Shown piece after piece: positions 43,347-50,787 of a stretch of DNA of 64,000 nt (positions are counted from its first letter, which is position 1; every line of letters starts with the position of its first letter). The DNA comes from Rosistilla oblonga (lineage in GTDB: Bacteria; Planctomycetota; Planctomycetia; Pirellulales; Pirellulaceae): the NCBI RefSeq assembly GCF_007751715.1, contig NZ_CP036292.1, forward strand, positions 7,013,339 through 7,077,338, read 5' to 3'. The notes below the pieces were generated by a model. That model did no database searches. It had not been told where the DNA came from and saw only the letters and a list, made by a program, of their open reading frames with translations. Position numbers and translations under genes: made by a program.

Positions 43347-44132
43347 TCAGTCCGGCTTGGCCGACGCCAACAGGTCGCCAAGCCGTTCGAAGACCGCAAG
43401 CAACTCGGTCTCGAACAACAGTCCGCACGACCCCAGCGCGATCGCAGAGATCGCCATCATTGCGATCGCGTTGACATTCAAACCGACGGCAAGAATGTTC
43501 AATTGCGGCAGCGTGCGGCTGAGCAAACCGGTGATCAGATTCGACAGCAGCAGACCGGTCACGACGGGAGCTCCCGCGCGAACGCCGGTCGCCATCCCTT
43601 GGGTCAACTCATACGTCAGCAACTGGATCCAACCGATCTCGACTCGAACCTGCCCCGGCGGAATCGTGGTAAAGCTGTTGACCAAAGCGTCGAACATCAT
43701 GTGCTGACCTCCGACGGACATCAAGATCACCGTTACCATCATCCCGATCATGTTGCCCAGGATCGGCATCGCCGCTTTGGTCTGCGGATCGGTGCCAGCC
43801 CCCAATTGCATACCGGCGGTCGAACTGATCAGTTCGCCAGCCAATTGGATTCCGGTGATCAACAATTGAACCACCAGCCCGATAAACAGACCGACGATCG
43901 CTTCGCGGCCGATCGCGATCGTGAGGTCGGTGATACTGTTGACTGGCGGAACGGGCAGATCGCCCAACAGCGGCAACAGCATCGCCGTCAGCGCCAACAC
44001 CAAGAAGGCTTTCACTCGCCGCGGCACTCCCGCACCGATACCGGGCATCCCCATCAGCATCAAGCTCAGGCGCGTTAGCACGAGCATGAACAGCAGCAGT
44101 TGGTTTTGGCCGATTTCTGTCAGCAAATCCAT
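43347..44132 (-). CDS. fliR: Flagellar export component FliR
   Basis: 261 aa, about six membrane segments, part of the FliPQR export gate. The N-terminus MDLLTEIGQNQLLLFMLVLTRLS and the central GELISSTAGMQLGAGTDPQT follow the FliR pattern (F-x-Q-x-G in other species). The order fliP-fliQ-fliR-flhB is the usual one. Gap to flhB is 82 bases, to fliQ 40. Confidence 0.95.
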   Translation of the reverse strand: MDLLTEIGQNQLLLFMLVLTRLSLMLMGMPGIGAGVPRRVKAFLVLALTAMLLPLLGDLPVPPVNSITDLTIAIGREAIVGLFIGLVVQLLITGIQLAGELISSTAGMQLGAGTDPQTKAAMPILGNMIGMMVTVILMSVGGQHMMFDALVNSFTTIPPGQVRVEIGWIQLLTYELTQGMATGVRAGAPVVTGLLLSNLITGLLSRTLPQLNILAVGLNVNAIAMMAISAIALGSCGLLFETELLAVFERLGDLLASAKPD

Positions 44133-44172
44133 CGGGCGAGCCTTTGATAATCCTTGGGAACGGCAGCGGTCG

Positions 44173-44442
44173 CTATGGGCCGATCTGACCGGCGCTGATG
44201 TACAATTCCCTCGCGAATTCGACCATCCGTTGGATCATCCAAGGCATGCAGACGATCATCGTGGTCGCCATCGCCAAGATCTTGGGAACAAACGAAACGG
44301 TTTGATCCTGAATCTGCGTCAACGCTTGCACCAACCCAATGATCAATCCGGCAGCCATCCCCATGAACAGCAGCGGCGAGGCGATGATCACCGCTTGCAG
44401 CAAGGCTTCGCGAACAAAATCGGCGGCGGAGTTTGCGTCCAT
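44173..44442 (-). CDS. fliQ: Flagellar export component FliQ
   Basis: 89 aa, two transmembrane helices, typical FliQ size. ATG at 44440-44442 is the start of the conserved sequence (MDANSAADFVREALLQAVIIASPLL); the open frame upstream to 44535 has low-complexity Thr/Arg and overlaps the fliP end, so it is not used. The second helix (LAMATTMIVCMPWMIQRMVEF) matches the family. Part of the export gate. Confidence 0.93.
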   Translation of the reverse strand: MDANSAADFVREALLQAVIIASPLLFMGMAAGLIIGLVQALTQIQDQTVSFVPKILAMATTMIVCMPWMIQRMVEFARELYISAGQIGP

Positions 44443-44531
44443 GTCTCTTCCTGTGATGTCTTTCCGTTGGGGCTTTCGCCCGATGTCGCTGGCTGGCTGG
44501 GTGTGTGTCGTCGTGGTGGGTGGTCGCGTCG

Positions 44532-45350
44532 TCAACCAGGGATCGTGCCGAAACTGTCGAGTAACATTTGCACGACCAGACGCCAGCCGTCGACCAGAAC
44601 AAACAGCAATAACTTAAAGGGCAGCGAGATCACTCCCGGCGGCAGCATCAACATACCCATCGAAATCGTGACGCTGGCGACGACGATGTCGAGGATTAAG
44701 AAGGGGAGATAGATCTTGAAGCCCATCAAAAACGCGACCTTCAATTCGCTGAGCATATAGGCCGGCAGCAACACGCGGATCGGCACATCGGCCATCTCCG
44801 TTGGGGGCGGTCCGTCGACGTAGCGGAAGAAGAGATGGACGTCGTCGTAATTCCCGGCCGCCGCGATCTGGCGGCTCATGAATTCACAGATCGGCGCCTT
44901 GCCGATATTCCACGCATCTTCAAGGCTCATCTCGACCGCAGGGTCGGTGTAGGGCTGGATCGCGTCTTTGTAGACCTGATGCCAAATCGGTCCCATCACA
45001 AACAGCGTCATGAACATCGCGATGCTGGTCATGACTTGGCTGGGAGGCAATTGTTGCAACCCCATCGCTTGTTTCAACAATCCAAACACGACGATGATCC
45101 GCACGTAGCAGGTGGTCATCAACAGGATCGCTGGGGCCAGGCTGAGGACTGTCAGCAACAGCATGATCTGCAGACTGCTGCTGAGCCCCTCGGGACTGGT
45201 CCAATGCTCGGGGCCCTGGCGGACAAAGTCCATCGGATCGTCTAACCGAATCGGCGTCTGCGTGATCACTTCCTGCGCGCACAAGTCGGCGGTGCTGATC
45301 GTCGCAGCAACGCAGCCGAGCAATACAGTGGTGATCCAACCTCGTCGCAT
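44532..45350 (-). CDS. fliP: Flagellar export component FliP
   Basis: 272 aa. Signal peptide MRRGWITTVLLGCVAATISTADLCAQ, then four transmembrane segments. Hallmarks: SLAPAILLMTTCYVRIIVVFGLLKQAMG, LTLFVMGPI, GFKIYLPFLILDIVVASVTISMGMLMLPPG. Complete, normal length. Its 5' end is separated from fliO by an opposing gene, so it needs its own promoter in the 370-base region upstream or relies on transcription through the antisense gene. Confidence 0.95.
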   Translation of the reverse strand: MRRGWITTVLLGCVAATISTADLCAQEVITQTPIRLDDPMDFVRQGPEHWTSPEGLSSSLQIMLLLTVLSLAPAILLMTTCYVRIIVVFGLLKQAMGLQQLPPSQVMTSIAMFMTLFVMGPIWHQVYKDAIQPYTDPAVEMSLEDAWNIGKAPICEFMSRQIAAAGNYDDVHLFFRYVDGPPPTEMADVPIRVLLPAYMLSELKVAFLMGFKIYLPFLILDIVVASVTISMGMLMLPPGVISLPFKLLLFVLVDGWRLVVQMLLDSFGTIPG

Positions 45351-45720
45351 CCGTGCACACCGCTTGGAGAGGAAACCGTCCTTAGGTTGGCTGAGGGTAG
45401 AAAACCAGGGCGTTCAGCGGAAGAGAAGTTAGGAAAAATCGAAACTTTGATTCAAGTTCGGGGCGTGCTAGCAACGCGGTTAATCTTTGTCGATTTTGGC
45501 GACTATCGCAGCCGAAGAAAAGGAAGTCATGGATGTCCGATTCCATAGTCGACGAATTGATGTGTAGCTAAACAAGGGTTCGCTGCTAGCGGATTAAATC
45601 AATCGATAGCATGCTCGGCCAAAGCACCTTCTGCAGGTCGCAGCCTTGCCACCCCCGATCCATGCGAACCAGACCGCACACCTCCCGCATTGCCCCTGTA
45701 AAAACTGGACGAGGAATCTC
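45351..45720. promoter_or_regulatory. Divergent region between fliP and the MORN gene
   Basis: 370 bases between fliP (minus) and the MORN gene (plus). Should hold promoters for both. No sigma-54 (GG-N10-GC) or sigma-28 type site could be fixed with confidence. Confidence 0.35.
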
Positions 45721-47010
45721 ATGAAGAATCGATCGGCGACCCGTTTCGCAATCCATTGCATTCTGTTTGGAAGTGTTTCGCTCTGCACGCTGAGCAACCT
45801 CGATGGGGATGAAAGCGTTCTGATCCCATCGGGCGATTTCCCGGCGATCTTTGCTCCGACAAGCGAGCCAGAATCGCCTGAAAATCTTCCCGCCGTGGCG
45901 GAACCAGAGGCGATCACGCCCTACGTCGCTCAGCGATTCCAGGAAACAAACAACCAACTAACCATCAATCCAAGCGTCCCCGTAGCCGAAGATGCTAGCG
46001 ATGGCGAAATCGTTCGCGAGCGATACGACGACGGATCGGTCCGAGTCGAACGGAGCGTGATGCAGGACGAACACGGCAACTTCGTCAACAACGGCACCTT
46101 CCGGATGTACAATCCCGCCGGCAGCCCGATCGCCGAAGGGCACTTCCAGATGGGCAACCGACACGGCGAATGGCGGCGTGTTTACGCAACCGCCGACGCT
46201 AGCTTATTAAGCGCTTACCCGTACAACGAATTCGAAGCCCCGTTTGTCTCCAAGGCGACCTTCGCTCACGGGCAACTGCACGGCAGTTGGATCATCAGCG
46301 ACGCCGATGGCAAGATCGTCAGCGAGATTCCGTTTCGCAATGGGCTGCGGCACGGCCAAGCCGTCTGGCATCATCCCGGTGGCGAGCGGATGTATATCGC
46401 CAACTACCGCGACGGAATGCTCGAAGGGGTGATGGCCGAATACGACGACGCCGGCGCCGAACTAACAAGCTACACATTCCAGGATGGGCGGCGAGTCGAA
46501 CGCGAAATCGAACGCTACAAGAGCCAACAACCGAAAGCCGACATCCGCTACCTTTCGGCTCAACAGACACTGAAACAACGCGACGATTGGTGGAATGCCA
46601 AGCCGGCGGTCTACGAGACTTCGGGCAAGCGTTTGAAACATGGCGGCTTTGTCGAATATCACCCCAACGGCCAGAAGAAGTCGACGGGAACGTATGCCGA
46701 GGGGCGTTTGACCGGCGAATTTTCCAGCTGGTATGAAAACGGCCAACGCGAAACCCAAGGCTTCTACCAAGACGGAGCCCCTTCGGGTGCATGGGCCTGG
46801 TGGCATGCCAACGGGATGCGTCGCGCCGAGGGAAGTTACGCCAACGGAGCTCCCGAAGGGCAATGGACCAGTTGGACGCCCGATGGCAAAGTTGCCAAAC
46901 GGCAGAACTACAGCGAAGCCAACCAATCGGACATCGCGAGAAATCGCACGCCAGCACCAACTCCGAAGCGGCCTAGCTCTGCTAGCAACCAGCGTCGGGT
47001 GCAGCGTTAG
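45721..47010 (+). CDS. Exported YwqK/MORN-repeat protein
   Basis: 429 aa from ATG 45721. N-terminal signal segment (FAIHCILFGSVSLCTLSN). From about 110 on there are repeated MORN_2-type units: e.g. NGTFRMYNPAGSPIAEGHF, HGSWIISDADGKIVSEIPF, HGQAVWHHPGGERMYIANY, HGGFVEYHPNGQKKSTGTY, TGEFSSWYENGQRETQGFY, SGAWAWWHANGMRRAEGSY, EGQWTSWTPDGKVAKRQNY. YwqK-family proteins are annotated as antitoxin-like in other phyla, but many planctomycete copies are envelope proteins; no toxin gene is adjacent. It sits in the opposite direction inside the flagellar operon, 18 bases from the fliO stop. Confidence 0.85.
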   Translation: MKNRSATRFAIHCILFGSVSLCTLSNLDGDESVLIPSGDFPAIFAPTSEPESPENLPAVAEPEAITPYVAQRFQETNNQLTINPSVPVAEDASDGEIVRERYDDGSVRVERSVMQDEHGNFVNNGTFRMYNPAGSPIAEGHFQMGNRHGEWRRVYATADASLLSAYPYNEFEAPFVSKATFAHGQLHGSWIISDADGKIVSEIPFRNGLRHGQAVWHHPGGERMYIANYRDGMLEGVMAEYDDAGAELTSYTFQDGRRVEREIERYKSQQPKADIRYLSAQQTLKQRDDWWNAKPAVYETSGKRLKHGGFVEYHPNGQKKSTGTYAEGRLTGEFSSWYENGQRETQGFYQDGAPSGAWAWWHANGMRRAEGSYANGAPEGQWTSWTPDGKVAKRQNYSEANQSDIARNRTPAPTPKRPSSASNQRRVQR

Positions 47011-47028
47011 CGGACCGAGACCACGGAC

Positions 47029-47655
47029 CTACGACGCGCTGTGACTGAACAGACTGCGTCGCGGGGCCGACTGGGAATCGAGAAACCCACTGGCGGTCTT
47101 ACCATCGCCGGCATCTTTCATCGCTTCGGCAAAGGTCGCTCGGGCCTTGCCGGTGGCGCGAGCCAGCAGGTCGTTGACTTCGCCCGGTTCGGTGAATTCG
47201 GTCAACGTCGTGACGCCGGTCTGCGTCAACGCGACCAACAACACGCGATCGCCGCACTTCACCAAAGCCGCTTGGTGGCGGGGATCGATCTGCGATGTGC
47301 CGAGCACCGAAAACAGCTCTTTATCGAGCGCTCCGCCTTGGCGTCCGGATGTCTTGCGAGACAGCCAGACGAATCCACAGAACAAGCCAAGCACAATCGC
47401 CAGGCTGCTAATCACGGTGAACATCGGTCCGGTAGAGGCTTTATCTTCGGGGGCGGTCGGATCGGCGCTACTGCCTGCCGGAGGCAACGGGATCGAGGTC
47501 CGCGCCGCCGCTTCCCGAGGTTCCGCGGCCGCCGGTTCGTTCAGCGGTTGGATCGAATAACTTGGATTCGAAACCACGCGTGGCAAAGGCTCTTGCGCCG
47601 CAACGGGCAGCATTCCGAGTAGTGTCAGCAGCAGCAAAGCGGTGTATCGCAACAT
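47029..47655 (-). CDS. fliO: Flagellar export protein FliO
   Basis: 208 aa. Signal-like hydrophobic N-terminus (LLLLTLLGMLPVAAQ), Pro/Ala/Glu linker, one central transmembrane helix (TVISSLAIVLGLFCGFVWL, about 79-97), then a cytoplasmic domain with the weak FliO pattern (LGTSQIDPRHQAALVKCGDRVLLVALTQTGVTTL). FliO helps assemble FliP. Assigned by shape plus position between fliN and fliP. Stop at 47029 is 18 bases from the convergent MORN gene stop. Confidence 0.85.
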   Translation of the reverse strand: MLRYTALLLLTLLGMLPVAAQEPLPRVVSNPSYSIQPLNEPAAAEPREAAARTSIPLPPAGSSADPTAPEDKASTGPMFTVISSLAIVLGLFCGFVWLSRKTSGRQGGALDKELFSVLGTSQIDPRHQAALVKCGDRVLLVALTQTGVTTLTEFTEPGEVNDLLARATGKARATFAEAMKDAGDGKTASGFLDSQSAPRRSLFSHSAS

Positions 47656-47658
47656 CGT

Positions 47659-48114
47659 TCAGGCGTTGCCTCCGCTGACCAGTTCGGTGACCCGAACGCA
47701 GAAACTTTCGTTCAGCACCAAGACTTCGCCGCGCGCGACCAGGCGATCGTTGACAAACACATCGACTGGATCGCCGGCCAAGCGGTCCAATGCAACAACC
47801 GATCCGCTGCGCAGCTGCAGCACATCTTCGAGTCGCATGTGGGTGCGGCCAAGTTCGATCCGCAGATCGAGATCGACATCGCTGAGGATATTCAGCGAAA
47901 CGAGATCGTCGGTCCCCGCTTCGCTTTGCAGTTCGTCCAGCGGAAAAGGTTGGGGATTGGCCGCGGTCGGTGCCGCCGGTCCATCGGCAGCCGCTAGATC
48001 GGCCTGTGCCTGATCGAGCAACTGCTCCATTCCGGCAGTCGACCGGGCATCGTCGCCCCCGCCAGAATCGGTCGACGGCGGCGGGTTCTGAGTCTGCGAT
48101 CCATCATCTGACAT
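47659..48114 (-). CDS. fliN: Flagellar motor switch protein FliN
   Basis: 151 aa. N-terminal half is a Pro/Ala/Asp-rich linker; the C-terminal surface-presentation (SpoA) domain is at about 68-147 (LNILSDVDLDLRIELGRTHMRLEDVLQLRSGSVVALDRLAGDPVDVFVNDRLVARGEVLVLNESFCVRVTEL), a good match to FliN. It forms the C-ring with FliM and FliG. No fliM lies between it and fliL, its usual place. Stop overlaps nothing; fliO starts 3 bases later. Confidence 0.93.
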   Translation of the reverse strand: MSDDGSQTQNPPPSTDSGGGDDARSTAGMEQLLDQAQADLAAADGPAAPTAANPQPFPLDELQSEAGTDDLVSLNILSDVDLDLRIELGRTHMRLEDVLQLRSGSVVALDRLAGDPVDVFVNDRLVARGEVLVLNESFCVRVTELVSGGNA

Positions 48115-48138
48115 CGAACGGCCTTCGCTAGGTTGCTA

Positions 48139-48690
48139 TCATTCTTCGCGAACTTTGTATTGCTTGAAACCGACCGACAGCAGGATCGGTTCTTCCAGCA
48201 GGGCATTACATGTCGTCAAAATACGCCGTTCGATCAAGCCCAATTGATTGTCCTGCAGTTCCTCCAGCCGCGAATTCCGCACGACCATTCGGATCCCGTG
48301 CTGCAGCCGGCCCTCCTTTTCCTCAAATTCCTTGGTCATCATCTCTTTGTTCTTCTGACGCAACGTCCCAAACAAACGGAATTCGACCGCGTACTGCCGC
48401 TCGGTTCCCAGCGGAGAAAAGGTTTCGCCAAACGACCCCAGCTGGAATTCGATCACCTTCTTTTCGTCGTCTTCCTTTTTGATCTCGACTTCGCTTTCGT
48501 TTTGGACCTCTTCGATCAGCTGCGATTCGGCCATCGCGGCCACTTCATCAGCCGACGGGACCATGAAGAAGAACAGCAGCGTCTCGACGATCACAACCGC
48601 GGAAACAAACCCGACGATCATCAGCTTCTTGCTTTTGGGAGCCGCAGGCGGTGTCTCTTCGCCTTCGACGTTTTCGTTGTTGTCTGCCAT
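48139..48690 (-). CDS. fliL: Flagellar basal-body-associated protein FliL
   Basis: 183 aa. One transmembrane helix (LMIVGFVSAVVIVETLLFFFMV, about 24-45) after an acidic N-terminus, then an acidic linker (EVQNESEVEIKKEDDEKK) and the periplasmic FliL domain from about 85 (QYAVEFRLFGTLRQKN..., LLEEPILLSVGFKQYKV). It supports stator function near the motor. Two-base gap from motB. Confidence 0.85.
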   Translation of the reverse strand: MADNNENVEGEETPPAAPKSKKLMIVGFVSAVVIVETLLFFFMVPSADEVAAMAESQLIEEVQNESEVEIKKEDDEKKVIEFQLGSFGETFSPLGTERQYAVEFRLFGTLRQKNKEMMTKEFEEKEGRLQHGIRMVVRNSRLEELQDNQLGLIERRILTTCNALLEEPILLSVGFKQYKVREE

Positions 48691-48692
48691 CG

Positions 48693-49472
48693 TTATTGCC
48701 TCTCCTGTCCGGATTCAGGAATGATGTTCTTTTGACGTTCGACGTTGGTTCCAATCAGATCGGAAACCGTCTCGTCCAACAGGAAGACTTCGACCCGCGG
48801 GTTCTGCTGCTGCTTTGCCGGGTCGGCAGCGACGCTCATCGGTTCGCTGTCAGCCGCCGCGGCGATACGGCAGCGTCGCGGATCGATCTGGTGATGATTT
48901 ACTAAATAGTCGTAGACCTGGACGGCTCGCGAATAGGCGAGATTCATCGGCTGGCGAATCGAGACAGCTTTAGCGGCCGTCCGCGCCGACGTATGCCCGC
49001 GGATCTCGATCTTCTGCGGCTTGCCTTTGAGTTCATCAGCGATCCCATCGAGAGCCGCTTTTGCGTCGGCCCCCAATTCCGCCTCTCCCTCGGGAAAGAA
49101 GACGACAGTCCCCACGGCGGTCAAACGCCCTGGACGGATGATCCGCACCGTCGGTTGTTCGCCGACGGGCGCTTTCGCTTTGACGCCGCCGTTGTGTGAA
49201 TCGAGTCGCTTGGCGCGGCCCATCGTCGCGAGGACTTCGAAAGCCGTTTCGCGAGGCTTGGCTTCGCCCGGCGACATGCTTTCCATCGACCGTTCGTGAC
49301 CAAATTGCTGCCGCATCGATTCGACAAGCGCCTGGTACTTATCCTCTTCCTTGATCTCGCTGAGCGATACCAACATGATAAAAAATGTCAACAGCAACGA
49401 CATCATATCGCCAAACGTGACGACCCATTCTGGGATCGCTGCTGCGTCATCACCACCGCCGTCATCGTCCAT
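48693..49472 (-). CDS. motB: Flagellar stator protein MotB
   Basis: 259 aa. The single transmembrane helix (EWVVTFGDMMSLLLTFFIMLVSL, about 15-37) holds the ion-carrying Asp 22. A plug/linker follows and then an OmpA-like peptidoglycan-binding domain (about 100-240; EGEAELGADAKAALDGIADEL, IEIRGHTSART, AYSRAVQVYDYLV, NPRVEVFLLDE). Forms the stator with MotA. The FGDMMSLLLTFF sequence resembles sodium-type PomB/MotS helices as well as MotB, so the ion is not decided. Confidence 0.93.
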   Translation of the reverse strand: MDDDGGGDDAAAIPEWVVTFGDMMSLLLTFFIMLVSLSEIKEEDKYQALVESMRQQFGHERSMESMSPGEAKPRETAFEVLATMGRAKRLDSHNGGVKAKAPVGEQPTVRIIRPGRLTAVGTVVFFPEGEAELGADAKAALDGIADELKGKPQKIEIRGHTSARTAAKAVSIRQPMNLAYSRAVQVYDYLVNHHQIDPRRCRIAAAADSEPMSVAADPAKQQQNPRVEVFLLDETVSDLIGTNVERQKNIIPESGQERQ

Positions 49473-49503
49473 TTCGAATCTATCCCGTTGACCTAAAAGG
49501 TGT

Positions 49504-50265
49504 CTATTCTGAGTCGCGTTGTTTTGGCGGCAGGTAGGTCCGCAGTTTCTGTTCGATCGCTCGAGGACTTTCGCCCGATTGGATCGCCAACACGCCGCGG
49601 ATCGCGATCTCCATCGAGACCATTTCCTGGCGACTGATCAAACCCAACTTCTCCGCAAACGGTGAGAAGAAGACGTTGGCCACGATCGCTCCGTAAAGCG
49701 TGGTGATCAACGCGACCGCCATACCGGCACCAATGCTCGAAGGGTCGGACATGTTGCTCAACATCATGATCAGCCCCATCAGGGTTCCGATCATTCCGTA
49801 GGCCGGTGCGAAACGTCCCAGTTGATCCATCACGGCTTTGCCATCTTTATGGCGAATCGCGATCGCGCTGACCTCGGTTCGCAACACCTCTTCGACACCT
49901 TCGGGAGTGCTGCCATCGACAGCCATCTGCAAACCGGCTTTCACCAGCGGATGATCGACATCGGCGATCTTGCTCTCCAACGCCAGCAGCCCATCGCGGC
50001 GGGCCGTTTCAGCCAACTCGACGATCTGTTTGATCAACGCTTGCAGATCGGGAGCCTTATTTAAGAAGACCTTCATCGCCACCATCGGCGAACCGACCAT
50101 GTTTTTCATCGGGAAACAGATCAACGCAGCCGCCACCGCACCACCGATCACAACGAGGAACGAAGGGAGGTCGATGAAGGCGCTAAACGGCGCTGAACCA
50201 AGTGCGATCGAGCCCAAGATCAGGCCCAAGGCCAAGATCACGCCGATGAGACTTGCAATATCCAT
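49504..50265 (-). CDS. motA: Flagellar stator protein MotA
   Basis: 253 aa, four transmembrane segments (1-26, 33-51, 146-166, 182-203). PomA-like start MDIASLIGVILALGLILGSIALG. The cytoplasmic loop carries DGLLALE...DHPLVKAGLQMAVDG. The conserved Pro segments are GRFAPAYGMIGTLMGLI and FFSPFAEKLGL. Stator partner of MotB, next in the operon after a 31-base gap. Confidence 0.95.
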   Translation of the reverse strand: MDIASLIGVILALGLILGSIALGSAPFSAFIDLPSFLVVIGGAVAAALICFPMKNMVGSPMVAMKVFLNKAPDLQALIKQIVELAETARRDGLLALESKIADVDHPLVKAGLQMAVDGSTPEGVEEVLRTEVSAIAIRHKDGKAVMDQLGRFAPAYGMIGTLMGLIMMLSNMSDPSSIGAGMAVALITTLYGAIVANVFFSPFAEKLGLISRQEMVSMEIAIRGVLAIQSGESPRAIEQKLRTYLPPKQRDSE

Positions 50266-50304
50266 AGTCGGGGGTGCCGTCTGTTCCGAATCAAAAAGGA
50301 CGAA

Positions 50305-50517
50305 TTACGCGCCGCAATGAGGAGACATTGTCGGCAGCAGTTGCTTTTGCTGTTGATAACCAATCGCTCGATCGACGACTTCATCCATCGACTCTCGCAC
50401 GATGAAACGTTCCCCCGTGGTCAGGGTCACGAACGTGTCGGGGCGATTCTCGACATAACGAATCAGTTCGGCATTCAAGATGAATGCTTCCCCATCAATT
50501 CGCGTGAGCTTGATCAT
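50305..50517 (-). CDS. flbD: Flagellar FlbD-family protein
   Basis: 70 aa from the ATG at 50515-50517. The FlbD family (PF06289) is short and starts MIKLTRIDGEAFILNAELIRYVENRPDTFVTLTTGERFIVRESMDEVVDRAI, a near textbook match. Found next to motA in many flagellar clusters; role in flagellar regulation or assembly is not well defined. First gene of the flbD-motA-motB-fliL-fliN-fliO run; the region upstream to 50787 probably holds the operon promoter. Confidence 0.92.
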   Translation of the reverse strand: MIKLTRIDGEAFILNAELIRYVENRPDTFVTLTTGERFIVRESMDEVVDRAIGYQQQKQLLPTMSPHCGA

Positions 50518-50787
50518 GGATAGTTTTGCCGATCGATGCGTCGACGCATTGTTCGCGTCGCCATGCGGAGTCACTTGGTCGATGATGCCCAAATACAACA
50601 TCGAAGCCTCTGATCAACTGTAGAACACGCTGGCCCAAATGCACCGCGATCGAGAAGAATTGTCCACGATGCTGCGAAGCCAACGATCACCAGCCGACAG
50701 CAAGGCGTTGGTTTATCGTGGTTGTACCGGTCGCAGCGATCAGTCGTCCCAACCGACCACACGAATCACAATCCGTTGCACCGTGAC

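Noticed and set aside
45721-47010. Treating the YwqK/MORN protein as an antitoxin
   Set aside because: It has a signal peptide and no toxin partner; the antitoxin label is inherited from other phyla.
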